From Bacteroidales bacterium (GTDB lineage: Bacteria > Bacteroidota > Bacteroidia > Bacteroidales > JAADGE01): 5,837 nt of DNA. The stretch covers positions 1 through 5,837 of the forward strand of contig JANTGL010000178.1 in the NCBI GenBank assembly GCA_024762915.1, read 5' to 3'. The notes under the pieces are model-generated. The model made no database searches, was not told where the DNA came from, and was given only the letters and a program-made list of their open reading frames with translations. Every line of letters begins with the position of its first letter. The first letter of the stretch is position 1. The position numbers and the translations under genes are program-made. Below are positions 1 to 5,837 of the stretch, piece by piece.

Positions 1-677
1 CGTGCAACATCATCGTAAGGTTCCGGAATTCCCATTTGATGAGCAAAGTTACCGCCCATATCCAAAGAATAATCCGGATCAATAATCATATCGCTTTTAA
101 ATCTCATACGATAAATATATGCTGCAACAGAAGGAATACGAGCAAGAATATCCGTAGCATCTTCATACATATATTCCCAAGCATCCATTTTATTGAATTT
201 GCCTGATGCATAATATTTTGCAAATTTTGATTCTTGTTGCATTGATAATAAGGCCGCTGAGAACATTGCCATGGGATGTGTTCCTCCGGGCATATCTCTC
301 AATAAATCAACAACATATTGAGGAAGTTGCCTTCTTTGTTTAAAATCTTCAACAACTTCTTCAGCTTCTTTTTGGGTCGGAACATCACCGGTTAATAAGA
401 AAAACCAAAAACCTTCGACGTAAGGATAATCTTTTCCCTTAGGTTTCGGCATAATTTCCATTACTTCGGGAATTGTTTTCCCTCTGAAACGAATCCCTTC
501 AAATGGATCAAGATAAGAAATATCGGTAGTTAATCCTTTAACACCGCGCATTCCGTTAATGGCCTGAGCAACTGTTACTTCTCCCACTTTAACATCACCG
601 TATTCTTTTAATAATCTTACGGTACGAGGTCTGTGAGCTTCAATTTTTTCTTTAAGTCTGTTTTTTAAAGTTGACAT
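1..677 (-). CDS. gltA: Citrate synthase, eukaryote-type, N-terminal part (3' end outside window)
   Basis: Citrate synthase condenses acetyl-CoA with oxaloacetate to citrate in the first step of the TCA cycle, in the cytoplasm. An uninterrupted frame of 225 codons runs from the ATG at 677-675 (MSTLKNRLKEKIEAHRPRTV) to the left edge. Residues 41-71 read NGMRGVKGLTTDISYLDP, then EGIRFRGKTIPE, close to the mitochondrial enzyme motifs GMRGMKGL and DPDEGIRFRG. FWFFLLTGDVPT (90-101), THPMAMFSAALLSM (133-146), WEYMYEDATDILARIPSVAA (167-186) and NFAHQMG (210-216) follow in the family order. The catalytic His and Asp residues of the C-terminal half lie beyond the window. The relation to the animal and plant form rather than the E. 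coli GltA form comes from these motifs. The start is the first ATG of the frame, behind an A/T-rich leader. It is separated from the secretion genes by a terminator, so it is probably its own transcription unit. The symbol gltA is used generically. Confidence 0.95.
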   Translation of the reverse strand, partial: MSTLKNRLKEKIEAHRPRTVRLLKEYGDVKVGEVTVAQAINGMRGVKGLTTDISYLDPFEGIRFRGKTIPEVMEIMPKPKGKDYPYVEGFWFFLLTGDVPTQKEAEEVVEDFKQRRQLPQYVVDLLRDMPGGTHPMAMFSAALLSMQQESKFAKYYASGKFNKMDAWEYMYEDATDILARIPSVAAYIYRMRFKSDMIIDPDYSLDMGGNFAHQMGIPEPYDDVA

Positions 678-743
678 GATAATATATTTTAATTTTTAAA
701 AAGTCAAGTATTTTTGAATATCTAAAGTTATATAAACTAAGTT

Positions 744-775
744 CAAAATCATCATATTTTAAATATATTTAACAA
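744..775 (-). promoter_or_regulatory. Weak candidate promoter for citrate synthase
   Basis: Read on the minus strand, TTG at 775-773 is followed after 21 nt by TGATTTTG at 751-744. The Bacteroidota consensus is a -33 TTTG and a -7 TAnnTTTG about 19-21 nt apart, so the -7 box has one mismatch and the -33 box is partial. A start about 7 nt downstream would give a leader of roughly 60 nt. The spacer holds a perfect 14-bp palindrome at 759-772 (TTAAATATATTTAA). In such AT-rich DNA both the boxes and the palindrome can arise by chance, so this is only the best candidate in the gap. Confidence 0.22.
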
Positions 776-830
776 CACAAAAAAACATATTTAAAAACAT
801 ATGCTCATAATCGCCTACTTGTCAGGAAAT

Positions 831-860
831 TAAAAGGGCAGATAATAATATCCGCCCTTT
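831..860 (-). terminator. Rho-independent terminator after the PorE-like gene
   Basis: The minus-strand transcript has AAAGGGC, then G, then GAUA, a four-base loop UUAU, UAUC, U and GCCCUUU. This gives a 12-pair stem with one G-U pair (853 with 840), followed at once by a U-rich run (GCCCUUUUAAUUU). It begins 22 nt past the TAG stop at 885-883 and lies upstream of the citrate synthase gene, so it should close the adhesin/PorP/PorE-like operon. On the plus strand the G-U pair becomes an A-C mismatch and no T-run follows, so the signal is directed to the minus strand. Confidence 0.85.
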
Positions 861-882
861 CATAAAAATAATTGTTTGTTTA

Positions 883-3084
883 CTATTTTCTGATTATTTT
901 AAATTCTGTACGTCTGTTTTGTTGATGCTGTTTTTCGGTACAGTTAAGCCCTTTACCTCTTCCTCCTTCACAAGCACAATCATTCACCGGCTGTGTTTCA
1001 CCGTATCCCTGCCCGTTTATTCTGGTCGGTTTAGAAATACGTTTCTTTATATAATCTGCTGAAGCTTTTGCTCTTCTGTCAGATAAATGCATGTTATAAA
1101 TTGAAGATCCTCGACAATCGGTATGTGATGATAATTCTATTTCCATTGTCGGATATGCATTCATAATTTTAACAATTTTATCCAACTCAAGCGCTGCATC
1201 CGGACGAATATTGTATTTATTGAAATCAAAATAGATCGGATTAATTTCTATTATTTTACCCAAATCACCGCCTATTGAAATTTTATTCATTTGAATCTCG
1301 GTATTAAATTCCCCGAATTTACTTAAAATTTGCTTAAAATCTACAGTTTTAGATGCGTAACCTTCTTTTTCAGTAATAAATGTATAGTCAATGCTGTCGT
1401 ATAATTTATTTTTGGGTAATTTGATTAAAAATTGTCCGTAATCGGAAGATGTTATGGTTTCTTTCTCAGCTGTTTTATTGTTTATTGAAATAATCTTAAC
1501 AGTTGACAATTTTTCTTTACTGTCAGTATCAACAATGAGTCCGGAGATAATAAAGTCCGGCAGTTTTTCAAGAATCAAATCTTGAGAAACAGAAGATTTT
1601 CCTTTTGTATCAATATTTTTTTCATCGGTTTGATATTTTGGTTTTTCTGCTTCAACAACATACAGTTCATTTTGATGTGCTTTAAACTCATAGATCCCCT
1701 TATCATCCGTATTAACTATTTTTACGGGATTATTTTCCTGATCAAGTAATGAAACATTGGTATTTGCCAATATATTTCCGTAGTTATCTTTAACTTTTCC
1801 TTTAATAATAATATCAAATAAAAGCTGTTTAACAAGTTTAAATGAATAAATATCATCATTTCCTTTTCCGTCTTCTCTGTTTGAAGAAAAGAACCCGCTT
1901 TTCATTGTATCATTAATGATAAATGCAAAATCATCAAAATTGCTGTTTATCGGAACACCAAGATTTTGTGGTTGTAACCATTCTGATTCTGATTTTTTTG
2001 TCATAAAAATATCCAAACCGCCGAGTCCGGGATGACCGTCAGAAGCAAAAAATAAGATTCCGTTTTTATGAATAAAAGGAAACATTTCATTACCTTCCGT
2101 ATTAACGGGTTTCCCCAGATTTAAAGGTTTATTCCATGTTCCGTCAGCATTCCTTGTGCTGACATAAATATCGGTACCGCCAAATCCGCCGGGCATATCC
2201 GATGCAAAATACATGGTTTTACCGTCATCTGTTAATGCCGGATGACCGACTGAATATTCGCTGTTATTAAAGTTTAAAGAAACCGGTTTTTGCCATTTTT
2301 TCCCTTCCTTTTCAGAGGTATAGATTTGAAGTTTAACAACACCGTCTTTACTTTTATTTTCATAGTTATTTAAAGTAAAGGCCATAAAATTTCCGGTTTT
2401 GTCAAAACTTGACGGACCTTCATGATATTTTTTATTAAACTTTTTCTTAAACTGCTTGACATTTTTCAATTGTGATCTCTGAATATCAGCAATATACAAA
2501 TCTAAGAAAGGCAATTCATTCCAATTCCAAATGCGCTTAAATAATTTTGCACTCGGTCTGGTTGAAGCAAAAACAATTTGATTTTTTCCGTAAAATGACG
2601 TTCCGAAATCTTGTGCGGACATATTAATATCGATATTTTTAATCTTAAATTGTTCTCGATCGTTTAATAAATCATTAATTATTCCCTTATTTTGAACAAA
2701 CATTTTTGCCCGACTGTCCCCTTTTTCCAACTGAAAAAATTTATTCATCCAAGTATCGGCTTCATCATATTTTTGATTTATTTTCAATATTGAAGCATAA
2801 TTATAGATATCTTCGCTGTTGCTTTTATCTGAATGTGCAATTTCATCATAATATTTTTCCGCATTAAAATAATCACCGGTTTTAAGATAACTTTCAGCTA
2901 ATTTCCGCTTTAATTCAACGGATTTATTTGTTACTCCTTCAAATTTATTGATACACTCTTCATAAGAATAAACATCATATGATTTTTCACCTTTTTTAAT
3001 TTTTTTGGTTTGTGCATTTCCTGCAAATGCATAAAAAATAACAAAGACTAAAGTAATATATTTTATTGTTTTCATTTTTTTCAT
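883..3084 (-). CDS. PorE-like TPR/PD40/CRD/OmpA peptidoglycan-binding protein
   Basis: This is a 733-aa periplasmic or outer-membrane-associated protein. A signal peptide (KTIKYITLVFVIFYAFAGNAQ, about 5-25) has no lipobox Cys. TPR-like helices cover about 40-130. Five PD40-type blades follow, around 161-176, 223-240, 280-309, 334-362 and 385-415, with repeated FASD or FSSN and DIY or DIF motifs. Two carboxypeptidase-regulatory-like beta sandwiches lie at about 424-505 and 510-600. An OmpA C-terminal domain spans about 615-733, with YFDFNKYNIRPDA, HTDCRGS and LSDRRA. D656 and R671 are 15 residues apart, matching the peptidoglycan-binding D271 and R286 of E. coli OmpA. Four Cys (657, 703, 705, 715) could form disulfides. 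The domain order matches that described for Porphyromonas PorE (PG1058), apart from the second sandwich. The gene starts 8 nt after the porP-family stop, which implies translational coupling. ATG 3084 is used; an in-frame ATG at 3075 would keep the signal peptide. Paralogues of this design are common, so a cargo-specific role rather than the core PorE role is likely. Confidence 0.9.
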   Translation of the reverse strand: MKKMKTIKYITLVFVIFYAFAGNAQTKKIKKGEKSYDVYSYEECINKFEGVTNKSVELKRKLAESYLKTGDYFNAEKYYDEIAHSDKSNSEDIYNYASILKINQKYDEADTWMNKFFQLEKGDSRAKMFVQNKGIINDLLNDREQFKIKNIDINMSAQDFGTSFYGKNQIVFASTRPSAKLFKRIWNWNELPFLDLYIADIQRSQLKNVKQFKKKFNKKYHEGPSSFDKTGNFMAFTLNNYENKSKDGVVKLQIYTSEKEGKKWQKPVSLNFNNSEYSVGHPALTDDGKTMYFASDMPGGFGGTDIYVSTRNADGTWNKPLNLGKPVNTEGNEMFPFIHKNGILFFASDGHPGLGGLDIFMTKKSESEWLQPQNLGVPINSNFDDFAFIINDTMKSGFFSSNREDGKGNDDIYSFKLVKQLLFDIIIKGKVKDNYGNILANTNVSLLDQENNPVKIVNTDDKGIYEFKAHQNELYVVEAEKPKYQTDEKNIDTKGKSSVSQDLILEKLPDFIISGLIVDTDSKEKLSTVKIISINNKTAEKETITSSDYGQFLIKLPKNKLYDSIDYTFITEKEGYASKTVDFKQILSKFGEFNTEIQMNKISIGGDLGKIIEINPIYFDFNKYNIRPDAALELDKIVKIMNAYPTMEIELSSHTDCRGSSIYNMHLSDRRAKASADYIKKRISKPTRINGQGYGETQPVNDCACEGGRGKGLNCTEKQHQQNRRTEFKIIRK

Positions 3085-3092
3085 TTAAAATA

Positions 3093-4022
3093 TTAAAAAT
3101 ATCTGGGTGAGCGAATTTTTTCTTCAGCTTTATAAATAAAATCATATCGTAACATAATTTCATGACTTCCGCCGTTATAAACCATCGTTGTATTGGTAAA
3201 GGACCAATCAAAAGAATAACCCAATGTAAATTGATCCGTGATATTAATTCCGGCTAAAATTCCGACGCCATCACCGGTTCTGAACATTCCTCCGAAAGAA
3301 AATTTATCGTTAAAAATAACACTTGCAGTAACATCTCCTTCAACAGGAGCACCATTGGTCATTTTCAAAAATAGGGTTGGTTTTAATTTTATGTTTTCCG
3401 ACAAATCAAATACACTTCCTGCAATAAAAAAATAATGGCGATGCTCGGAAGTTAAATTCGTTCCCCCGGATGTTGTGTTGGCTATAAAATCATTCTCTAA
3501 CAATTTAGGTACCGAAAGGCCGACATAATATCTGTCAGTATAATAATACATTCCGAAACCGAAATTAGGTAATAATTTACTTTGAATATTTGCTGCAAAA
3601 GAAGGATCCGCAGCATCGTCCAAGTTCAATTCAGATAAATTATTATTCATTAAATTTAATCCGCCTTTTAATCCGAATGCTAAACTTGCTTTTTTCGTAA
3701 TTTTAATTTTATATGAAAAATCGGCATAAAATGACGTTTTATTAACAGGACCGATTTTATCATTAACAAAAGATAAACCGACACCCGTATTTTCAAAAGC
3801 TAAAGGTGTGTGAAGAGTTAAAGTCTGTGTAACAGGTGCTCCCGGAAAACTGACCCATTGAGAACGATGTAAACCTGTTACCGTTAAGGCGTCTCGACTG
3901 CCGGCATAGGCAGGGTTTACTGCCAATGTATTGAACATATAATGTGTAAACATAGCATCTTGTTGTGCTTGTGCACCATAAGCAAGAAGAAATATGAATG
4001 CTGTTATTATTAATTTTTTCAT
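3093..4022 (-). CDS. PorP/SprF family type IX secretion membrane protein
   Basis: This is a complete 309-aa protein, a normal length for the PorP/SprF family of outer-membrane beta barrels. A signal peptide (MKKLIITAFIFLLAYGAQAQ, cleavage near residue 19-20) leads into the family hallmark, QDAMFTHYMFNTLAVNPAYA at 21-40, followed by GSRDALTVTGLHRSQWVSFP and GAPVTQTLTLHTPL. The rest alternates polar and aromatic or hydrophobic residues and glycines, as in beta strands, and the protein ends with HEIMLRYDFIYKAEEKIRSP. PorP is needed for T9SS function in Porphyromonas, and SprF is needed for surface display of the adhesin SprB in Flavobacterium johnsoniae. The place directly after a type B cargo and 8 nt before a PorE-like gene argues for a SprF-like, cargo-dedicated role (inference). 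The ATG at 4022 is behind an A/T-rich leader and gives an intact signal peptide, which supports this start. Confidence 0.94.
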   Translation of the reverse strand: MKKLIITAFIFLLAYGAQAQQDAMFTHYMFNTLAVNPAYAGSRDALTVTGLHRSQWVSFPGAPVTQTLTLHTPLAFENTGVGLSFVNDKIGPVNKTSFYADFSYKIKITKKASLAFGLKGGLNLMNNNLSELNLDDAADPSFAANIQSKLLPNFGFGMYYYTDRYYVGLSVPKLLENDFIANTTSGGTNLTSEHRHYFFIAGSVFDLSENIKLKPTLFLKMTNGAPVEGDVTASVIFNDKFSFGGMFRTGDGVGILAGINITDQFTLGYSFDWSFTNTTMVYNGGSHEIMLRYDFIYKAEEKIRSPRYF

Positions 4023-4049
4023 TGTTCTTATTTTTTATAATGATGAAAG

Positions 4050-4074
4050 GGAGAGAAGAAAATTTCTTCCCTCC
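4050..4074 (-). promoter_or_regulatory. Stem-loop between adhesin and PorP/SprF genes
   Basis: In the minus-strand transcript GGAG, G and GAAG pair with CUUC, U and CUCC around the loop AAAUUUU, where further A-U pairs are possible. The stem has at least nine pairs including one G-U (4070 with 4054). It begins 11 nt after the adhesin stop (4088-4086) and ends 27 nt before the next ATG. Only a short U-run (CUUUC) follows, so it looks like a weak or partial terminator, or a 3'-end stabilising or processing structure, rather than a full stop for the operon. Confidence 0.55.
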
Positions 4075-4085
4075 GCATTCTAATT

Positions 4086-5837
4086 TTATCTGTTTAAATA
4101 GATATATCCTTTAATCGGTTTTTGATCTTTTCCCAATTTCAAAATATAGAAATATGTTCCCTCCGGTAATTCATTTCCTCCGACTGTAACTCCGTACATA
4201 GATGTTCCGTCCCAATTATTTTGATATGAATTTGCTTCATAAACTTTATTTCCCCATCGGTTAAAAATTAAGATGCTGTTATCAGGATAAGTTTCCAAAC
4301 CTCTGATGACAAATACATCATTCGTACCGTCACCGTTAGGAGAAAATCCTTCAGGAATTTGAAGTTCGGATAATATTACATCAGAAACTGTCGGGTCATC
4401 CGGTTCACCGTCTCCGTTATTATCAACATCTGCCGGATTATTCGGATCATCGGATTCATCAGTAACTTCAGTATTATGAATATCATGTCCTGTCCCTACG
4501 GCAGTATTAATAACCTGTCCGGAAGCAATATCTTCTGCAGTTATTATATGAGTTGCCGTTACTGTTTCTGATTCTCCGGGTAATAATTGAGCAATCGGAC
4601 TTCCGTCAATATTATCTGCATTATCATCTGTAATGACAATATCATACAGAGTCATATTACCTGTATTCAGCACTTCAATTTCATAATTTATTTCGGCACC
4701 TTCTTCTATCATCTCAGGTAAAGTTGCCGTTTTTAAAACGGACATAGAAGGACTGAACTCAGGTGTAGGAGTATTTGTATCGGAATTATCAGAACTATCA
4801 GGATCGGGTTCATTACCGCTTACTGTTGCCGTATTGGCATAATCACCGTCTTCATATACTGTTACGGTAATATTTAACACGGCAGTTCCTGAATTTAAGA
4901 TATTTCCTATATTCCAAATACCGGTATTTACATCATAAGCTCCTGATCCGTCATCAGATACATAGGTATATCCTGAAGGCATATTATCGGTAACAGTAAC
5001 ACCTGTTGCATCACTCGGACCGGAATTTGAAACTGTCAAAGTAAAAATTATTTGATCTCCCGGTTCCGGATTAGAATTATTTACGGTTTTTACAACCGAT
5101 AAATTTGTTAATGCATCATCGTCCTGAATAGTAACCGTTGCTTGTTGTGTTCCGTTTTCGATTGCTCCTCCGCCTGTTACTGAAGTAATATCCGTAATGA
5201 CGGTTTCTGAACCTTCATAAATCGCATCATCTTGTGCAGTAATGTCTGTCGTTCCGGTCGTATTTCCGGCTGTTATCGTAATGGAATTTACTACGGTATA
5301 ATCCGTTCCGTTTGTAGCCGTTCCCGTATACCCGAGATTGACCGTTACATTTTCGTATGTTGCATTGCTTAATGTTGCAGTCAAAGTAGATACACCGCCG
5401 TTTTCTGCAATTGTTAAAGGATCTGCAGAAAGTGATACCGTCGGTATATCCGCACTGTCATCTATCGTTACCGTTGCTTGTTGGATTCCGCTTTCAGAAG
5501 CTCCGCCGCCTGTTACGGATGTTATATCCGTAATTACGGTTTCTGAACCTTCATAAATTGCATCATCTTGTGCTGTTATATCTGTTGTTCCGGTTGTATT
5601 GCCGGCTGTTATCGTTATTGAATTTGCAACATTGTAATCAGTTGAATTTGTTGCAGTTCCCGTATATCCGAGATTGACCGTTACATTTTCGTAAGTCGCA
5701 TTGCTCAATGTTGCTGTTAGTGTTGATACTCCGCCGTTTTCTGTTATTGAAGTCGGACTTGCACTTAATGTTACTGTCGGCATATCCGCACTGTCATCAA
5801 TCGTTACGGTAACTTGCTGTGTTCCGTTTTCACTTGC
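4086..5837 (-). CDS. T9SS-exported Calx-beta/DUF11 adhesin, C-terminal part (5' end outside window)
   Basis: This is the last 583 residues of a secreted surface protein, probably an adhesin. The frame stays open to the right edge: 18 codons (ASENGTQQVTVTIDDSAD) before the ATG at 5783 repeat the tail of the repeat unit, and that Met aligns with Ile in the next copy, so it is internal. Counting from this Met as residue 1, Calx-beta-like units lie at 1-112 and 113-224, with GTATN.TDY, DDAIYEGSE and ATVTI motifs. DUF11-like domains follow at about 225-334 (LSVVKTVNNSNPEPGDQI) and 345-440 (MSVLKTATLPEMIEEGAEI). An Asp-rich linker covers 441-465. A CHU_C gliding-motility-associated C-terminal domain spans 476-565 (GFSPNGDGTNDVF, IFNRWGNKVYE, LPEGTYFYIL). 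That domain is a type B sorting signal for type IX secretion. The next gene codes a PorP/SprF protein, as at the sprB locus. Adhesive function is inferred from the architecture; the ligand is unknown, and an N-terminal enzymatic domain cannot be excluded. Confidence 0.93.
   Translation of the reverse strand, partial: ASENGTQQVTVTIDDSADMPTVTLSASPTSITENGGVSTLTATLSNATYENVTVNLGYTGTATNSTDYNVANSITITAGNTTGTTDITAQDDAIYEGSETVITDITSVTGGGASESGIQQATVTIDDSADIPTVSLSADPLTIAENGGVSTLTATLSNATYENVTVNLGYTGTATNGTDYTVVNSITITAGNTTGTTDITAQDDAIYEGSETVITDITSVTGGGAIENGTQQATVTIQDDDALTNLSVVKTVNNSNPEPGDQIIFTLTVSNSGPSDATGVTVTDNMPSGYTYVSDDGSGAYDVNTGIWNIGNILNSGTAVLNITVTVYEDGDYANTATVSGNEPDPDSSDNSDTNTPTPEFSPSMSVLKTATLPEMIEEGAEINYEIEVLNTGNMTLYDIVITDDNADNIDGSPIAQLLPGESETVTATHIITAEDIASGQVINTAVGTGHDIHNTEVTDESDDPNNPADVDNNGDGEPDDPTVSDVILSELQIPEGFSPNGDGTNDVFVIRGLETYPDNSILIFNRWGNKVYEANSYQNNWDGTSMYGVTVGGNELPEGTYFYILKLGKDQKPIKGYIYLNR
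4089..4358 (-). other. Type B T9SS sorting domain (CHU_C, gliding-motility-associated C-terminal domain)
   Basis: The last 90 codons of the adhesin gene hold the conserved order IPEGFSPNGDGTNDVFVIRG, YPDNSILIFNRWGNKVYE, NNWDG, LPEGTYFYILKLG and GYIYLNR. This fits the CHU_C family (TIGR04131), the roughly 90-residue type B signal found on SprB-like proteins. The domain is complete and ends at the stop codon, so the export signal is intact. Confidence 0.93.
5112..5447 (-). repeat. Calx-beta-like tandem repeat, last full copy (336 bp, 112 aa)
   Basis: The coding repeat starts IPTVSLSADPLTIAENGG and ends ATVTIQDDDA. It is about 90% identical in protein to the copy at 5448-5783, but only about 81% identical in DNA over the 287 nt compared by hand (about 54 mismatches). 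Its end (QDDDA in place of DDSAD) marks the change from the repeat array to the DUF11 domains. Acidic residues in DDAIYEGSE and the end motif fit the calcium sites of the Calx-beta family. Confidence 0.88.
5448..5783 (-). repeat. Calx-beta-like tandem repeat, upstream full copy (336 bp, 112 aa)
   Basis: The copy starts with the internal Met (MPTVTLSASPTSITENGG) and ends ATVTIDDSAD, with an exact 336-nt period to the next copy (the boundary codon is at 5781-5783 here and 5445-5447 in the next). It shares an unbroken run of 41 identical residues with the next copy, from SITITAGNTTG to TSVTGGGA. Confidence 0.88.
5784..5837 (-). repeat. Calx-beta-like tandem repeat, tail of a further copy cut by the window edge
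   Basis: The 18 codons ASENGTQQVTVTIDDSAD align without a gap to the end of the 5448-5783 unit (ASESGIQQATVTIDDSAD). The array therefore continues beyond the window, with at least three copies in all. Confidence 0.85.

Noticed and set aside
702..707. TTGACT on the minus strand as a sigma-70 -35 box for citrate synthase
   Set aside because: Any -10 box at normal spacing would overlap the start codon region, and this motif is not the usual Bacteroidota promoter type.
709..716. Perfect TAnnTTTG box (TATTTTTG) on the plus strand
   Set aside because: No -33 partner is visible at the right distance and no plus-strand gene follows; it is probably chance in AT-rich DNA.
759..772. 14-bp perfect palindrome TTAAATATATTTAA as an operator
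   Set aside because: It is made only of A and T in a very AT-rich gap, where such palindromes occur by chance; it is mentioned only as part of the weak promoter candidate.
2996..3211. 71-codon minus-strand frame across the PorP/PorE-like junction
   Set aside because: It overlaps the start of the PorE-like gene and the end of the PorP gene in another frame and has no recognisable domain. The two real genes explain the DNA.
3238..3435. 65-codon plus-strand frame inside the PorP/SprF gene
   Set aside because: It lies wholly opposite a well-supported gene and resembles no known family.
5338..5556. 72-codon plus-strand frame inside the adhesin repeats
   Set aside because: It is antisense to the Calx-beta repeat coding sequence and exists because that DNA is biased and repeated.
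5112..5837. Repeat array as CRISPR or non-coding satellite
   Set aside because: The 336-nt period is in frame, there are no short repeat/spacer units, and the differences fall mainly at third codon positions, so it is a protein domain array.

Overview
The window looks like chromosomal DNA of a Bacteroidota (Bacteroidetes) bacterium. The sequence is AT-rich, genes start behind A/T-rich leaders with no clear Shine-Dalgarno, and three of the four genes belong to families tied to the type IX secretion system (T9SS) of that phylum. The genus cannot be told from the sequence. All four genes lie on the minus strand, so in transcription order the window is read from its right end to its left end.

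Layout in transcription order: (1) 5837-4086, the C-terminal 583 residues of a large surface adhesin whose start lies outside the window. It has tandem Calx-beta-like repeats (two full copies of 112 aa and the tail of a third), two DUF11-like domains, an Asp-rich linker and a gliding-motility-associated C-terminal domain (CHU_C, type B T9SS sorting signal). (2) A 63-nt gap with a stem-loop. (3) 4022-3093, a complete PorP/SprF-family outer-membrane protein. (4) An 8-nt gap, then 3084-883, a 733-aa protein with TPR-like, five-blade PD40, two carboxypeptidase-regulatory-like and OmpA peptidoglycan-binding domains, the layout described for the T9SS component PorE. (5) An intrinsic terminator at 831-860. 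(6) 677-1, the N-terminal 225 residues of a eukaryote-type citrate synthase, a separate housekeeping gene that runs off the left edge.

How they work together (inference from family knowledge): the three right-hand genes look like one operon coding a T9SS cargo with its dedicated partners. The adhesin would be exported through the T9SS by its type B domain, the PorP/SprF protein would act as the outer-membrane partner needed for that export or surface attachment, and the PorE-like protein would tie the assembly to peptidoglycan. This resembles the sprB-sprF arrangement in Flavobacterium johnsoniae. The module is of a known general type. The points most worth a second look are the silent divergence between the adhesin repeats, the stem-loop between cargo and partner, and two hairpins that pair completely only in minus-strand RNA because each uses one G-U pair. 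I saw no RNA gene, CRISPR array, insertion sequence or attachment site.
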